From Streptosporangium brasiliense (GTDB taxonomy: Bacteria > Actinomycetota > Actinomycetes > Streptosporangiales > Streptosporangiaceae), in the NCBI RefSeq assembly GCF_030811595.1, contig NZ_JAUSRB010000002.1, forward strand, positions 8,060,001 to 8,124,000: 64,000 nt of DNA. Direction: 5' to 3'. The stretch's first letter is position 1, and every line of letters begins with the position of its first letter. Shown here one piece after another: positions 36,320 to 45,247 of the stretch. The notes beneath the pieces were generated by a model. That model was not told the origin of the DNA and searched no databases. It worked only from the letters and a program-made list of their open reading frames with translations. The position numbers and the translations under genes are program-made.

Positions 36320-37441
36320 TCAGCCGGTGGCCCACTCCGCGGCGAGCAGCTCGTAGGAGCGGACCCGGTCGGCGTGGTCGTGGGTGATGGTGGTGACGAG
36401 CAGCTCGTCGGCGCCGGTGACGTCGCGCAGGACGCGCAGCCGCTCGGCGACGGTCCGCGGCGAGCCGACGAACTGGGTGGCCACCCGGTCGGCGACCAGC
36501 GCGCGGTCCTCCTCGGTCCACTCGTGGGCGGCGGCCTCCTCCGGCGTCGGGAACGGGATCGCGCCCGCGCCGGTGCGGATGCTGCGCACCCACAGCCCGT
36601 ACGGCGAGGCGAGCTCGCGGGCCGTGTCGTCGTCCTCGGCGACGACCACGTCGGCGGAGACGATCAGACGGGGCGCGGCCAGGGTCGCCGAGGGCTTGAA
36701 CGCCTCCCGGTAGGCCTCGGCCGCCTCCAGCACGGTGGACGGGCTGACGTGGTAGTTCGCCGCGAACGACAGCCCGCGCTCCCCCGCCACCTGCGCGCTC
36801 TGCCCGCCGCTGCTGCCCAGCACCCACAGCTCCACGTCCGCGCCCTCACCCGGTACGGCGTGCGCCGCCAGCCCGTCGGCCGACCGGTAGGTCCCGGCCA
36901 GCAGCGCGATGATGTCGTCCACCTGGTCGGCGAAGTCCGGGCTCCGCGCGCCCGGCTGCTGCAACAGCGAGCCGTACAGCGTGAGGATCGGCGAGGCGGC
37001 GAGCGCGGCGAAGGAGAACCCCTCCGGGATGAGCAGCCCGTCGACGACCCTGGCGGGCGGGGACGGCCGCGAGGGCTTCTCGGCGAGTTCGGCGAACTCG
37101 GCCTTGCGCCGGCCCGACCGGCCGAGCCCCAGGTCGATGCGGCCCGGATGCAGCGCGTCGATCAGGCCGAACTGCTCGACCACGGCGAGGGCCGTCTGGT
37201 GGCCGAGCTGCACGGCACCGGAGCCGACCCTGATCGTGCTGGTCGCGGCCGCCACCAGGGCGATGAGCACGGCGGGGGCGGCGCTCGCGACGCCGGGCGC
37301 GAAGTGGTGCTCGGCCAGCCAGTAGCGGCGGTAGCCGAACTCCTCGGCGCGCCCGGCCAGGTCCAGTGTGTTGCGCAGCGCGTCGCCGGCCGTCCCCCCG
37401 GAGGGGACGGGAGAAAGGTCGAGGATCGACAGGGAGGTCAT
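36320..37441 (-). CDS. LLM-class flavin-dependent monooxygenase (MsnO8-like), operon gene 4
   Basis: 373 residues. The bacterial-luciferase-like TIM barrel is marked by YWLAEHHFAPG, RVGSGAVQLGHQTALAVVEQ and the LHPGRIDLGLGRS turn. Members use reduced FMN supplied by a reductase and O2 to oxidise sulfur, carbon or aldehyde substrates. It is the last of four genes, each starting inside the previous stop. The substrate is unknown. Confidence 0.85.
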   Translation of the reverse strand: MTSLSILDLSPVPSGGTAGDALRNTLDLAGRAEEFGYRRYWLAEHHFAPGVASAAPAVLIALVAAATSTIRVGSGAVQLGHQTALAVVEQFGLIDALHPGRIDLGLGRSGRRKAEFAELAEKPSRPSPPARVVDGLLIPEGFSFAALAASPILTLYGSLLQQPGARSPDFADQVDDIIALLAGTYRSADGLAAHAVPGEGADVELWVLGSSGGQSAQVAGERGLSFAANYHVSPSTVLEAAEAYREAFKPSATLAAPRLIVSADVVVAEDDDTARELASPYGLWVRSIRTGAGAIPFPTPEEAAAHEWTEEDRALVADRVATQFVGSPRTVAERLRVLRDVTGADELLVTTITHDHADRVRSYELLAAEWATG

Positions 37442-38496
37442 GACTGCCTTCCGTACCGGGGGAACGGCCGGCTGGGGATCTCCCTGCGCAGCACGGGGGC
37501 GATCTCGCTCTGGAAGAGTTCGAGGGCGGCCCGGTGCTGCTTGTCGGTCAGGCCGTCCGCGTCGGCGTGCAGATGCATGACCTCGTGCCCGAGCCTCTCA
37601 TGGTAGCGGTGGACCTTGTCGATGATCTGCTGGGGGCTGCCGACCAGGATCGAGCTGCGCTCGATCGCGTCCTCCAGCGTGTGGAAGACCGGGTCCACCC
37701 CGACCTTCTTGAACAGCGCCAGACGGGCGTTGAAGATCGGCCGGTAGGTCTCGATCGCGTCCTGGGAGTTCCTGGCCGCGTAGTAGCCGGCGCTGCCCGC
37801 GCCGACGAGGGCGTCGGCGGGGTCGTGGCCGTGGAACTCCCAGCGTTCCCGGTAGTGGTCGACCAGCTCGGCGTAGGGCTCGACCGGGTTGGTGACGTTG
37901 GCGGAGAAGAGCGGGTCACCGTAGCTCGCGGCGAGGTCCACCGACTCCCTGCTGGTGGCGCTGCCGTGCCAGACGCGGATGGGCCGCTGCAGCGGGCGCG
38001 GCCAGGTCTCGGCCTCCACCAGCGGCGGCCGGAACCGGCCGGACCAGGTGACCTTGTCCTCGCGCCACAGGCGGCGGAACAGCTCGTAGCTCTCCCGGTT
38101 GCGGTCCCACTGGTCCGCACCGGTCACGTGGAAGAGCTGGGCCTGCGCGGCCCCGTTCCCCTTGCCGATGATCAGCTCCAGGCGGCCGCCGGAGAGGTGG
38201 TCGAGGGTGGAGTAGTCCTCGAAGGCCCGGACCGGGTCGAGCAGGCTCAGCGTGGTCACCGCGGTGAACAGCTTGATGGTGGAGGTCCTGGCGGCGATGT
38301 GGCTGAGCACGACCGGCGGGGAGGAGGAGATGAAGGGGCGCTCGTGCCGCTCCCCCACGCCGAAGCCGTCGAAGCCGAGCTCCTCAGCGAGGACCGCGTT
38401 GTCCACCACCTCGCGCAGGCGCGCGCCGGTGGACTTCAGCTCGCCGGTGATGGGGTCCGGTCCGTGCACGATCAGGGTGATGGCCAGGAACTTCAT
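37438..38496 (-). CDS. LLM-class flavin-dependent monooxygenase, operon gene 3
   Basis: 352 residues from ATG 38496, which overlaps the upstream stop (ATGA) and has GGAGG 7 nt upstream. Typical LLM segments are FDGFGVGERHERPF, LFTAVTTLSLLDPVRAFED and LDHLSGGRLELIIGKG. It is shorter than the NtaA-type proteins upstream and belongs to the general luciferase-like group. Confidence 0.85.
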   Translation of the reverse strand: MKFLAITLIVHGPDPITGELKSTGARLREVVDNAVLAEELGFDGFGVGERHERPFISSSPPVVLSHIAARTSTIKLFTAVTTLSLLDPVRAFEDYSTLDHLSGGRLELIIGKGNGAAQAQLFHVTGADQWDRNRESYELFRRLWREDKVTWSGRFRPPLVEAETWPRPLQRPIRVWHGSATSRESVDLAASYGDPLFSANVTNPVEPYAELVDHYRERWEFHGHDPADALVGAGSAGYYAARNSQDAIETYRPIFNARLALFKKVGVDPVFHTLEDAIERSSILVGSPQQIIDKVHRYHERLGHEVMHLHADADGLTDKQHRAALELFQSEIAPVLRREIPSRPFPRYGRQS

Positions 38497-39818
38497 ACGT
38501 CGCCCTCCAGTCCGAGATGGCCGCGGAGCGTGGTCGTCCCGTATTCGGCGCGCAGCACCCCGCGCTCCTGCAGCAGCGGGACGACCTTGTCCACGAACTC
38601 GTCCAGCCCGGTGGGCGTCAGGTGCGGCACCAGGATGAAGCCGTCGGCCGCGTCGCTCTGCACGGACTCGTTGATCTCCTCGGCGACCCGCGCGGGCGAG
38701 CCGATGAAGGACTGCCTGCCGGTGACCTCGATGACGAGGTCGCGGATGCCGAGTTTCTTCGCCTCGGCCAGGGCCCGCCACTCGGCCGCCGTCTTCAGCG
38801 GGTCCCTGGACATGCGGGTGCGGCCCTTGATGATGGACTCCTCCGAGACGTCCGGGTCGATCTCCGGCAGCGGGCCCTCGGGGTCGTAGGCCGACAGGTC
38901 GCGGTTCCAGAGCTGCTCCAGCAGCAGGATCGCCGTCTGCGGGCTGACCTGCTGGCGCCGGATGTGGTCGGCGTTCTCCTGGGCCTCGGCGTCGGTGTCA
39001 CCGAGGGCGAAGGTCGCGCCGGGCAGGATCTTCAGCGAGCCGGGGTCCCTGCCGTGCGCGGCGACCCTGGCCTTGATGTCGCGGTAGAAGGCCCGCCCCT
39101 CCTCCGGCCTGCCGTGCCGGGAGAAGATGGCGTCGGCGGTGGCCGCCGCGAACTCCCGGCCCCCTTCGGAGTCGCCGGCCTGGATGGTCAGCGGGTGCCG
39201 CTGCGGGCTGCGCGGCACGGTGAAGTGCCCGCCGATGTCGAAGTGGGCGCCCCGGTGGGCGAACGCGCCCGCCCCGGCGGCGGCGAACGTGCCGGTCGCG
39301 GGGTCGGCCACGAGGTCCTCGGCGGCCCAGGAGTCCCAGAGCTCGCGGACCGTCCGCACGAACTCCTCGGCGCGCTCGTAGCGCTGGGAGTGGTCCAGGT
39401 AGCCGCCCCGCCGGAAGTTCTCCCCGGTGAACGCGTCGGAGGAGGTGACGACGTTCCATCCGGCCCGGCCGCCGGACAGGTGGTCGAGGCTGGCGAGCTT
39501 GCGGGCGAGCTCGTAGGGCTCGTTGAAGGTGGCGTTGACCGTCCCGGCCAGCCCCAGGTGGGTGGTGACCGCGGCGAGGGCGGACAGCACGGTGAGGGAG
39601 TCCGGGCGGCCGACCACGTCGAGGTCGTGGATCCTGCCGCGCTGCTCGCGCAGCCGCTGGCCGTCGGCGAGGAAGAAGAAGTCGAACCTGCCGCGCTCGG
39701 CCGTCCGCGCGAGGTGGGCGAAGGAGGCGAAGTCGATCTGGCTGCCCGAGGCCGGGTCGCTCCAGACGGTCTGGTTGTTCACGCCCGGGAAGTGGGCGGC
39801 GAGGATGACCTGCTTCAT
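38493..39818 (-). CDS. NtaA/SnaA/DmoA-type LLM flavin monooxygenase, operon gene 2
   Basis: 441 residues, the usual length for the nitrilotriacetate monooxygenase component A group. Diagnostic segments are FDFFFLADG, LDHLSGGRAGWNVVTS and ENFRRGGYLDHSQRYERAEEF. Relatives oxidise NTA, dibenzothiophene sulfone, dimethyl sulfide or pristinamycin. The start overlaps the previous stop by ATGA. No flavin reductase lies in the operon, so reduced FMN must come from elsewhere. Confidence 0.88.
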   Translation of the reverse strand: MKQVILAAHFPGVNNQTVWSDPASGSQIDFASFAHLARTAERGRFDFFFLADGQRLREQRGRIHDLDVVGRPDSLTVLSALAAVTTHLGLAGTVNATFNEPYELARKLASLDHLSGGRAGWNVVTSSDAFTGENFRRGGYLDHSQRYERAEEFVRTVRELWDSWAAEDLVADPATGTFAAAGAGAFAHRGAHFDIGGHFTVPRSPQRHPLTIQAGDSEGGREFAAATADAIFSRHGRPEEGRAFYRDIKARVAAHGRDPGSLKILPGATFALGDTDAEAQENADHIRRQQVSPQTAILLLEQLWNRDLSAYDPEGPLPEIDPDVSEESIIKGRTRMSRDPLKTAAEWRALAEAKKLGIRDLVIEVTGRQSFIGSPARVAEEINESVQSDAADGFILVPHLTPTGLDEFVDKVVPLLQERGVLRAEYGTTTLRGHLGLEGDV

Positions 39819-40993
39819 CGTCGGCTCCCCGCGTAGCGGCCGGCGGGACGTGGCAGGCCGAGGTGGCCGCGGAGCGTGGCCGCCTCGTAGGCGCGCCGGA
39901 AGACGCCGCGCCGCCGCAGCTCCGGGACCAGGCCCCGGGTGATCGCGCTCAGGTCGGCCGGCAGTACGGCGGGGCGCAGCCGGAAGCCGTCCAGACCCGC
40001 CCGGCGCCAGTCCAGGAGCAGGTCGGCGAGCTGCTCGGGGGTGCCGGCGAAGATCGCGGCGTCGGAGGCGTGCACCGCGCCGTCGAGCCCGTCGAGCCGG
40101 GCCCTGCGCTCCCCGGCGTCCTGTCCCAGGAAGACGACCAGGTCGGCGAGGACCTTCAGCGGACCGGGGGCGAGCCCGCGGATCTCCCGCACGACGGCGC
40201 GCGCCTGCTCGCCGTCGTGCGGGGTGACGTGGACGACGTCGGTGCTGCGCGCGGCGAACTCGTACGGTATCCGGGAGTGGGCCAGCGCGGTGACCGGCGG
40301 CTGCCCCTGGGGCGGCCGCGGGACGATCGAGGGGCCCCTGACGCTGAACCGGGGGCCTTCGAAGTCGATGTGGTGCAGCTTGTCGCGGTCGACGAAACGG
40401 CCGGTGGCCACGTCGCGGATCACCGCGTCGTCCTCCCAGCTGTCCCAGAGGCGGCGGACCACCTCGACGGCGTCGGCGGCCTCGTCGAACAGCTCCTGGA
40501 TCAGGCGGACGCTCTCGGGGCGGTCGAAGCTGTCCGGCCGGAGCTCGGGGATGTCGCGGCGGCCGAAGTGGGCGGCCTCGGCGCGGCGGCCGGAGATCTG
40601 CACGCGCCACCCGGCCCGCCCGGCGCTGACGTAGTCCAGGGTGGACAGGGCGCTGGCGACGTGGAAGGGCTCGGTGTGGGTCGTCGTGACCGTGGGCACC
40701 AGCCCGATCCTCCGGGTCAGCGGGGCGACCCGCGAGGCCACGAGGACCGCGTCGAACCGGCCCCGCACCTGGTCGGTGCGGCCGTCGGCGCCGTCCAGGC
40801 GGGTGGTCTGCAGGGCCAGGGAGTCTTCGATGGTGACGAAGTCGAGCAGGCCGTGCTCGGCTTCGGCCACGAGGCCGGCCCAGTAGGCGGCAGTGAACAG
40901 TGTTTTCGGGGTGGCGGCGGGGTCACGCCAGGCCGCCGGATGCCATCCGGCGCCGTCGAGTGCGACGGCGAGATGGAGAGGAGCTGCCGACAT
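39815..40993 (-). CDS. LLM flavin monooxygenase (NtaA-like), operon gene 1
   Basis: 392 residues. LDYVSAGRAGWRVQISG and the C-terminal GFRLRPAVLP segment place it in the NtaA-related branch, though it is shorter and more divergent than gene 2. It is the promoter-proximal gene; upstream lies an AT-rich ~118-bp region shared with the divergent AhpD-like gene. The ribosome-binding site is weak (CAGGA). Its C-terminus (YEAATLRGHLGL) resembles that of gene 2 (YGTTTLRGHLGL), so the two probably arose by duplication. Confidence 0.85.
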   Translation of the reverse strand: MSAAPLHLAVALDGAGWHPAAWRDPAATPKTLFTAAYWAGLVAEAEHGLLDFVTIEDSLALQTTRLDGADGRTDQVRGRFDAVLVASRVAPLTRRIGLVPTVTTTHTEPFHVASALSTLDYVSAGRAGWRVQISGRRAEAAHFGRRDIPELRPDSFDRPESVRLIQELFDEAADAVEVVRRLWDSWEDDAVIRDVATGRFVDRDKLHHIDFEGPRFSVRGPSIVPRPPQGQPPVTALAHSRIPYEFAARSTDVVHVTPHDGEQARAVVREIRGLAPGPLKVLADLVVFLGQDAGERRARLDGLDGAVHASDAAIFAGTPEQLADLLLDWRRAGLDGFRLRPAVLPADLSAITRGLVPELRRRGVFRRAYEAATLRGHLGLPRPAGRYAGSRR

Positions 40994-41111
40994 GTCCTGA
41001 AGATAACACTAAAACCCGAAATTCCTACATGTTTAGTTGGATTTGTGGAGGGGATTGACCAACCGGGCCCCTCTCACCCACGCTGCGTCTGAGCCGATCG
41101 ACAGGAGGCCC

Positions 41112-41669
41112 ATGCCGCACATCGACCTGCCCACCGACGCCCCCGGAATCGGCGGCCTGTTCCGCTACCGGCCACAGACCGCCCTCCCCATGTCCCAGCT
41201 CGCCGAGGTGTTGCTGCGCGGCGAGCACTCCCTGTCCCGGGGCGAACGCGAGCTGATCGCGACGTACGTGTCCTCGCTCAACGACTGCGGGTTCTGCAGC
41301 CGCTCGCACGCGGCGTTCGCCGCCGCGCAGCTCCCCGGCGGCATGGACCTGGTCTGCCAGGTCGCCGACGACCCGGACGGCGCCCCCGTCTCCGACAAGC
41401 TGAAGGCGCTGCTGGAGATCGCCGGCGCCGTCCAGCGCGGCGGCCTGGAGGTCACCCCCGACCACGTCGAGGCCGCGCGGAAGTCCGGGGCCACGGACCT
41501 GGAGATCCACGACACCGTGCTGATCGCGGCCGCGTTCTGCATGTACAACCGCTACGTCGACGGCCTGGCCGCGCTCACCCCCGAGGAGCCCGCCGTCTAC
41601 AAGACGATCGCCGACCGCATCGTGAACAGGGGATACATGACCATCGCACCCGCCGGCCCCACCGGCTGA
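41112..41669 (+). CDS. AhpD-like peroxidase-related enzyme (carboxymuconolactone decarboxylase fold)
   Basis: 185 residues from ATG 41112, with AGGAGG just upstream. The CMD/AhpD core is ELIATYVSSLNDCGFCSRSHAA, where CGFC-SRSH holds the CxxC redox pair and proton-relay histidine. It belongs to the uncharacterised peroxidase-related branch that often neighbours LLM flavin monooxygenases. Removal of hydroperoxide made by the adjacent monooxygenases is a reasonable but untested role. It is divergent from the four-gene operon and probably co-regulated. Confidence 0.85.
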   Translation: MPHIDLPTDAPGIGGLFRYRPQTALPMSQLAEVLLRGEHSLSRGERELIATYVSSLNDCGFCSRSHAAFAAAQLPGGMDLVCQVADDPDGAPVSDKLKALLEIAGAVQRGGLEVTPDHVEAARKSGATDLEIHDTVLIAAAFCMYNRYVDGLAALTPEEPAVYKTIADRIVNRGYMTIAPAGPTG

Positions 41670-41755
41670 GGGGTCCGGCGGTCCTCGATCTCACGGCCCC
41701 GGCGGCGGGGCTCCCGGCCACCAGGGGGGCGCCGCCGCCGGGATCTGGTAGGCAT

Positions 41756-42748
41756 TTGCGCGTGACGCGTTTCCTGACAATCCTCGCGACGGCCCTCCCC
41801 CTCCTGGCGGCCACCGGCCCGGTGTCCGCCGCCTCCCCCGCCAGGCCGCACGTCCCGGCCGGGATGACCGCCGGATACGCGGTCTTCGACCGGCAGGCCG
41901 GCAAGGTCACCGCCCACCGCAACGTGCACCGGAAGTTCCGGTCCGCGTCGGTGGTGAAGATCCTGATCGCGATCGACTACCTGGAGTCGCACAAGAACGT
42001 CCCCAAGAGCGACCTGGCGCTCCTGAAGGTCATGCTGCGGGTCAGCGACGACGACGCGGCGAGCTCCTTCTGGGACCGGGGCGGCAAGGGACAGATCATC
42101 AAGCGGATGGCGCGCAAGCTGCGGCTGACCGACACCACTCCCCCGCCGGCCGGCTGGCCCGGGTTCTGGGGCTACACCTCGATCAGCGCGCTGGACATCG
42201 TCCGCACCTACCGCTACCTGCTCGACCAGGCGGACCCGGAGGTCAGCGGCCTCGTCCTCGGCCACCTGCGCAAGGCCGGCCAGTGCGGCTCCGACGGCTT
42301 CGACCAGTATTTCGGCATCCCCCGCGGGGTCGCCCGCCCGTGGGCGGTCAAGCAGGGCTGGTCGGGGTACGGCTCGACGCCCCCGGTCCGGTGCCGGCAG
42401 AGCGGCGCTCCCGGATCCGTACCGGCCGCGGGCACGGCCCAGAACACGCCGGACACGGACACGGCACAGACCACGGCGGCGGCCGGGGCGTCCTCGTTCT
42501 CGGCGCACATCACGGCCGCGCAGGCCGGGAGCACGACACAGGCCCCGGCCACCTCGCCGGCGTCGGCCGGGGGCGCCGGGGTCCCCGACTTCGGCCATCC
42601 GGTGCTGCACACCACCGGGCTCGTCGGCCCGGGAGAACGGTGGATCATGGTCCTGCTCACCGCCCACCCCACCGGGACCACCTGGCAGCGCTCCACCGGC
42701 CAGGTGACCAGGCTGGCCGGTGAGGTCCATCGCAGCGGGACCTCGTGA
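41756..42748 (+). CDS. secreted class-A beta-lactamase-like serine hydrolase
   Basis: 330 residues with a signal peptide (ILATALPLLAATGPVSA). The penicillin-recognising fold motifs appear as Ser65-x-x-Lys68 (SASVVKI) and SDD at 97-99 (SDDDAA) in place of SDN; VKQGWSGYG may stand for the KTG element. A low-complexity Ala/Thr/Ser stretch of ~65 residues is inserted before the last strand. It may be a DD-peptidase-like or inactive relative rather than a resistance enzyme. The start is TTG 41756 or GTG 41762. Confidence 0.65.
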   Translation: MRVTRFLTILATALPLLAATGPVSAASPARPHVPAGMTAGYAVFDRQAGKVTAHRNVHRKFRSASVVKILIAIDYLESHKNVPKSDLALLKVMLRVSDDDAASSFWDRGGKGQIIKRMARKLRLTDTTPPPAGWPGFWGYTSISALDIVRTYRYLLDQADPEVSGLVLGHLRKAGQCGSDGFDQYFGIPRGVARPWAVKQGWSGYGSTPPVRCRQSGAPGSVPAAGTAQNTPDTDTAQTTAAAGASSFSAHITAAQAGSTTQAPATSPASAGGAGVPDFGHPVLHTTGLVGPGERWIMVLLTAHPTGTTWQRSTGQVTRLAGEVHRSGTS

Positions 42749-42900
42749 TCCCGGGGTCGCCGGGCCGGCCCGCCGGCCGGCCCCCAGCCTGGCAACGCCC
42801 CCGGTGAACCTGATCCACGAGACCGCGAGAATGCTGAAATGGCTGGTTCCCCCGGTACCGCTCATCGGCGCGGTGCTCAGCTCCTGGGGTGAAGGCCGTG

Positions 42901-44301
42901 ATGCCGACGATGAGGGTTTCCCAGGCGAAGAACGGACCGAGCGCGCGCCACGGAGGACGTCGTCCCCGGAAGTCGCGCCTCACCCGCATCGCCGGGCTCG
43001 TGCCTTGCGCCGCCCTCTTGATCGCGAGCTGCTCACTCACCTCCGGGCCGACGGCCACGGCACTGTCGGACACGGCGATCGGGCCGGCCCGTTCATCACG
43101 GCCCGGCACGCCGACCGCACCCCCCTCCGCACCGAGGCGGCCGGCGCTGAAGCCCGTCGATCCGGCCGCGTTCCAGGCCGCCGTGGACGCCGCCGCCAAG
43201 AAGCTGCTGGTCCCCGGGGCGGTGGTCCTGCTACGCACCCCGCAGGGGAACTTCGAAGCGATGGTCGGCACCACGGAGCTGGGCACGCAGACGCCGCCGG
43301 ATGCGGACACCCATGTCCGGATCGCCTCGAACACCAAGACCATGACATCGGCGCTGATCGTGCTGCTTGCCCAGGAGGGCAAGCTCCGGCTCGACGATCC
43401 GGTGTCCAAATACGTCCCGGATGTGCCCAACGGCAAGAACATCACCATCGCAGAGCTGCTGAAGATGCGGAGCGGGCTTTACAACTACACGGACGCGCCC
43501 GAGTTGGCGGCGGCCCTGGACGCCGACCCGACGAAGGTCTGGACACCGCAGGAGGTGCTGGCCATCGCGTTCCGGCACCCGCCCCGGTTCCCGCCCGGCA
43601 CGTCCTACGACTACAGCAACACCGACTACGCATTGCTGGGTCTGACAGCCGAGAAGGCCGGTGGGCGCTCATTGGCCCAGCAATTGCAGGACCGACTGTT
43701 CGGCCCGCTCGGGCTGCGGCAGACCTCGCTTCCCGCCGCCGACGACAGCTCCATCCCGGATCGCTACTCGCACGGTTACATGTACGGCGGGTCCTCCTAC
43801 GCGCTGGTCGACAAGCGGTACCCCGCCGACATGCGGACCGCCGCGCGGAACGGAACACTCCGGCCCGTCGACTACACCGACCAGAACCCCTCCTACGCCA
43901 CCGCCGCCGGTGGCGCCGTCTCCACCGCGGACAATCTGGCCACGTGGATCCGGGCACTGGTCTCCGGCAAGGTCTTGAACGCCGAATACCAGCGACAATG
44001 GCTCCACAGCCTGCAACCCGAGGACACGGGCACACCGGATGGGCGGCGATACGGTTACGGCATCGCCTATCAACGTTTCGGGCCGAACGCCTCGATGTAC
44101 TACCACGGCGGTGAACTTCCGGGCTTCAACTCGTTCATCGGCTACGACGCGGACAACGACGTGACGCTCGTGATCTGGACGAACCTGACCCTGTCGCCGG
44201 ACGGCAGGACCACGGCGAACGCCCTGCTGCCAACGGTTCTCGACGAGATCTACGTCGGGCTGTCGCTGTCGCCCGCACCATCCCCCACCACCACCAGGTG
44301 A
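42901..44301 (+). CDS. S12 family serine hydrolase (class C beta-lactamase/DD-peptidase-like) lipoprotein
   Basis: 466 residues from ATG 42901 (GAAGG 5 nt upstream); GTG 42889 is an alternative. An N-terminal basic region is followed by a hydrophobic segment and a lipobox-like ASC. Catalytic motifs are intact: SNTK (near residue 145), YSN (near 240) and HGG near the C-terminus. Such enzymes act as DD-carboxypeptidases, esterases or D-amino-acid amidases. The gene uses more AT-ending codons (for example gcattgctg, caattg) than its neighbours, a possible sign of recent transfer. Confidence 0.85.
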   Translation: MPTMRVSQAKNGPSARHGGRRPRKSRLTRIAGLVPCAALLIASCSLTSGPTATALSDTAIGPARSSRPGTPTAPPSAPRRPALKPVDPAAFQAAVDAAAKKLLVPGAVVLLRTPQGNFEAMVGTTELGTQTPPDADTHVRIASNTKTMTSALIVLLAQEGKLRLDDPVSKYVPDVPNGKNITIAELLKMRSGLYNYTDAPELAAALDADPTKVWTPQEVLAIAFRHPPRFPPGTSYDYSNTDYALLGLTAEKAGGRSLAQQLQDRLFGPLGLRQTSLPAADDSSIPDRYSHGYMYGGSSYALVDKRYPADMRTAARNGTLRPVDYTDQNPSYATAAGGAVSTADNLATWIRALVSGKVLNAEYQRQWLHSLQPEDTGTPDGRRYGYGIAYQRFGPNASMYYHGGELPGFNSFIGYDADNDVTLVIWTNLTLSPDGRTTANALLPTVLDEIYVGLSLSPAPSPTTTR

Positions 44302-44375
44302 TGCGGTCCGACATGCCGTCGTCGCCGTGGTACATGGTCATCACGGGTCGCACGGCCTGCCGGAAAGCCATACCG

Positions 44376-44723
44376 TCAGGCGGTCCGCCGGCCAAGGAGT
44401 GAATGCATGCGCTTGGGCACGGCCATCCGCCACGCCTCCTCGACCAGCTCCCGCATCTCGGGCCCGTCGATCGCCTCCAGCCACACCTGGACCCAGTTGT
44501 AGCGCTCGTCGGAGGGCCGGGGCAGGTGGAACTTCCCCGGCTCGGCCGCGATCAGCGCGGCCCTCTCCTCCTTGGGGAAGGCGAACCCCATGGAGGTCTC
44601 GTCCGGCGAGATCGCGACGTAGACGATCCTGCCCACCCGGAACGTCACCCGGTCCCTGACGAGCCTCTCCTCGGTCCGGGGCAGCTCCATGGCCACGCGG
44701 CGGACGTCGTCACCTGTGATCAT
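44376..44723 (-). CDS. MmcQ/YjbR family protein
   Basis: 115 residues. The pattern GDDVRRVAMELPRTEER, FRVGRIVYVAIS and RYNWVQVWLEAID fits the small MmcQ/YjbR (CyaY-like) fold, often annotated as DNA-binding without firm proof. It starts four bases inside the end of the ohrR-like gene (ATGA overlap), so it is translated with the regulator. Confidence 0.85.
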   Translation of the reverse strand: MITGDDVRRVAMELPRTEERLVRDRVTFRVGRIVYVAISPDETSMGFAFPKEERAALIAAEPGKFHLPRPSDERYNWVQVWLEAIDGPEMRELVEEAWRMAVPKRMHSLLGRRTA

Positions 44724-45148
44724 CGGGACGCCCCGTCGAGGGCGGCGGTGAGGCGGCGCAGCGTGCGCTGCAGATCGAGCAGCTCGGCGAGGTCGAGACC
44801 GGTGGCCTCGAAGATCCTGCCGGGGACCTCCAGCGCCGGCTCCCTCAGCCCGGCCCCCTCGGGCGTGAGCCGTACCAGCACGGAGCGCTCGTCGTCGGCG
44901 CTGCGCTCCCGGCGCACCAGCCCCGCCGCCTCCAGCCTCTTGAGCAGCGGCGACAGCGTGCCCGAGTCGAGGCGCAGGGCCGTACCGAGCTCCTTGACCG
45001 TCACCGGCTGGCGCTCCCAGAGCACCATCATCGCCAGATACTGCGGATAGGTCAGGCCGAGCTCGCGCAGCTCCTTGCGGTAGACACCGTCCAGCGCCCG
45101 CGACGCGGCGTGCACGTCGAAGCAGAACTGGTTCTCCAGCAGCAGCAT
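44720..45148 (-). CDS. ohrR: OhrR-type MarR-family organic-hydroperoxide sensor
   Basis: 142 residues from ATG 45148 (GTG 45154 also possible). A winged helix (VTVKELGTALRLDSGTLSPLLKRLEAAGLV, RSADDERSVLVRLT) and the sensing cysteine in NQFCFDVHAASR identify OhrR. Oxidation of that cysteine by organic peroxide releases the repressor from DNA. It is divergent from ohr, with a four-fold phased motif array between them. Confidence 0.9.
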   Translation of the reverse strand: MLLLENQFCFDVHAASRALDGVYRKELRELGLTYPQYLAMMVLWERQPVTVKELGTALRLDSGTLSPLLKRLEAAGLVRRERSADDERSVLVRLTPEGAGLREPALEVPGRIFEATGLDLAELLDLQRTLRRLTAALDGASR

Positions 45149-45168
45149 CGTCACGGCACGCAGTATAT

Positions 45169-45224
45169 CAACTTGACTGCATCCAATTTGATTGCGCACA
45201 ATTCAGTTGCAGGCAATCAATATG
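45169..45224. promoter_or_regulatory. four 15-bp-phased 11-mers, candidate OhrR operator array
   Basis: CAACTTGACTG (45169), CAATTTGATTG (45184) and CAATTCAGTTG (45199) start exactly 15 bp apart and are each near-palindromic; a degenerate fourth (CAATCAATATG, 45214) keeps the phase. They occupy most of the 99-bp ohrR-ohr space. Confidence 0.65.
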
Positions 45225-45247
45225 CCCTCGATCCCCCGGGAGAACCC

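Noticed and set aside
41756-44301. Beta-lactam resistance locus
   Set aside because: Neither protein has the full canonical active-site set of a clinical class A or C enzyme plus a regulator; DD-peptidase or esterase roles are as likely.
45169-45224. CRISPR-like array at the ohrR-ohr spacer
   Set aside because: The units are 11 bp with 4-bp gaps and no spacer diversity; they fit operator sites, and no cas genes exist.
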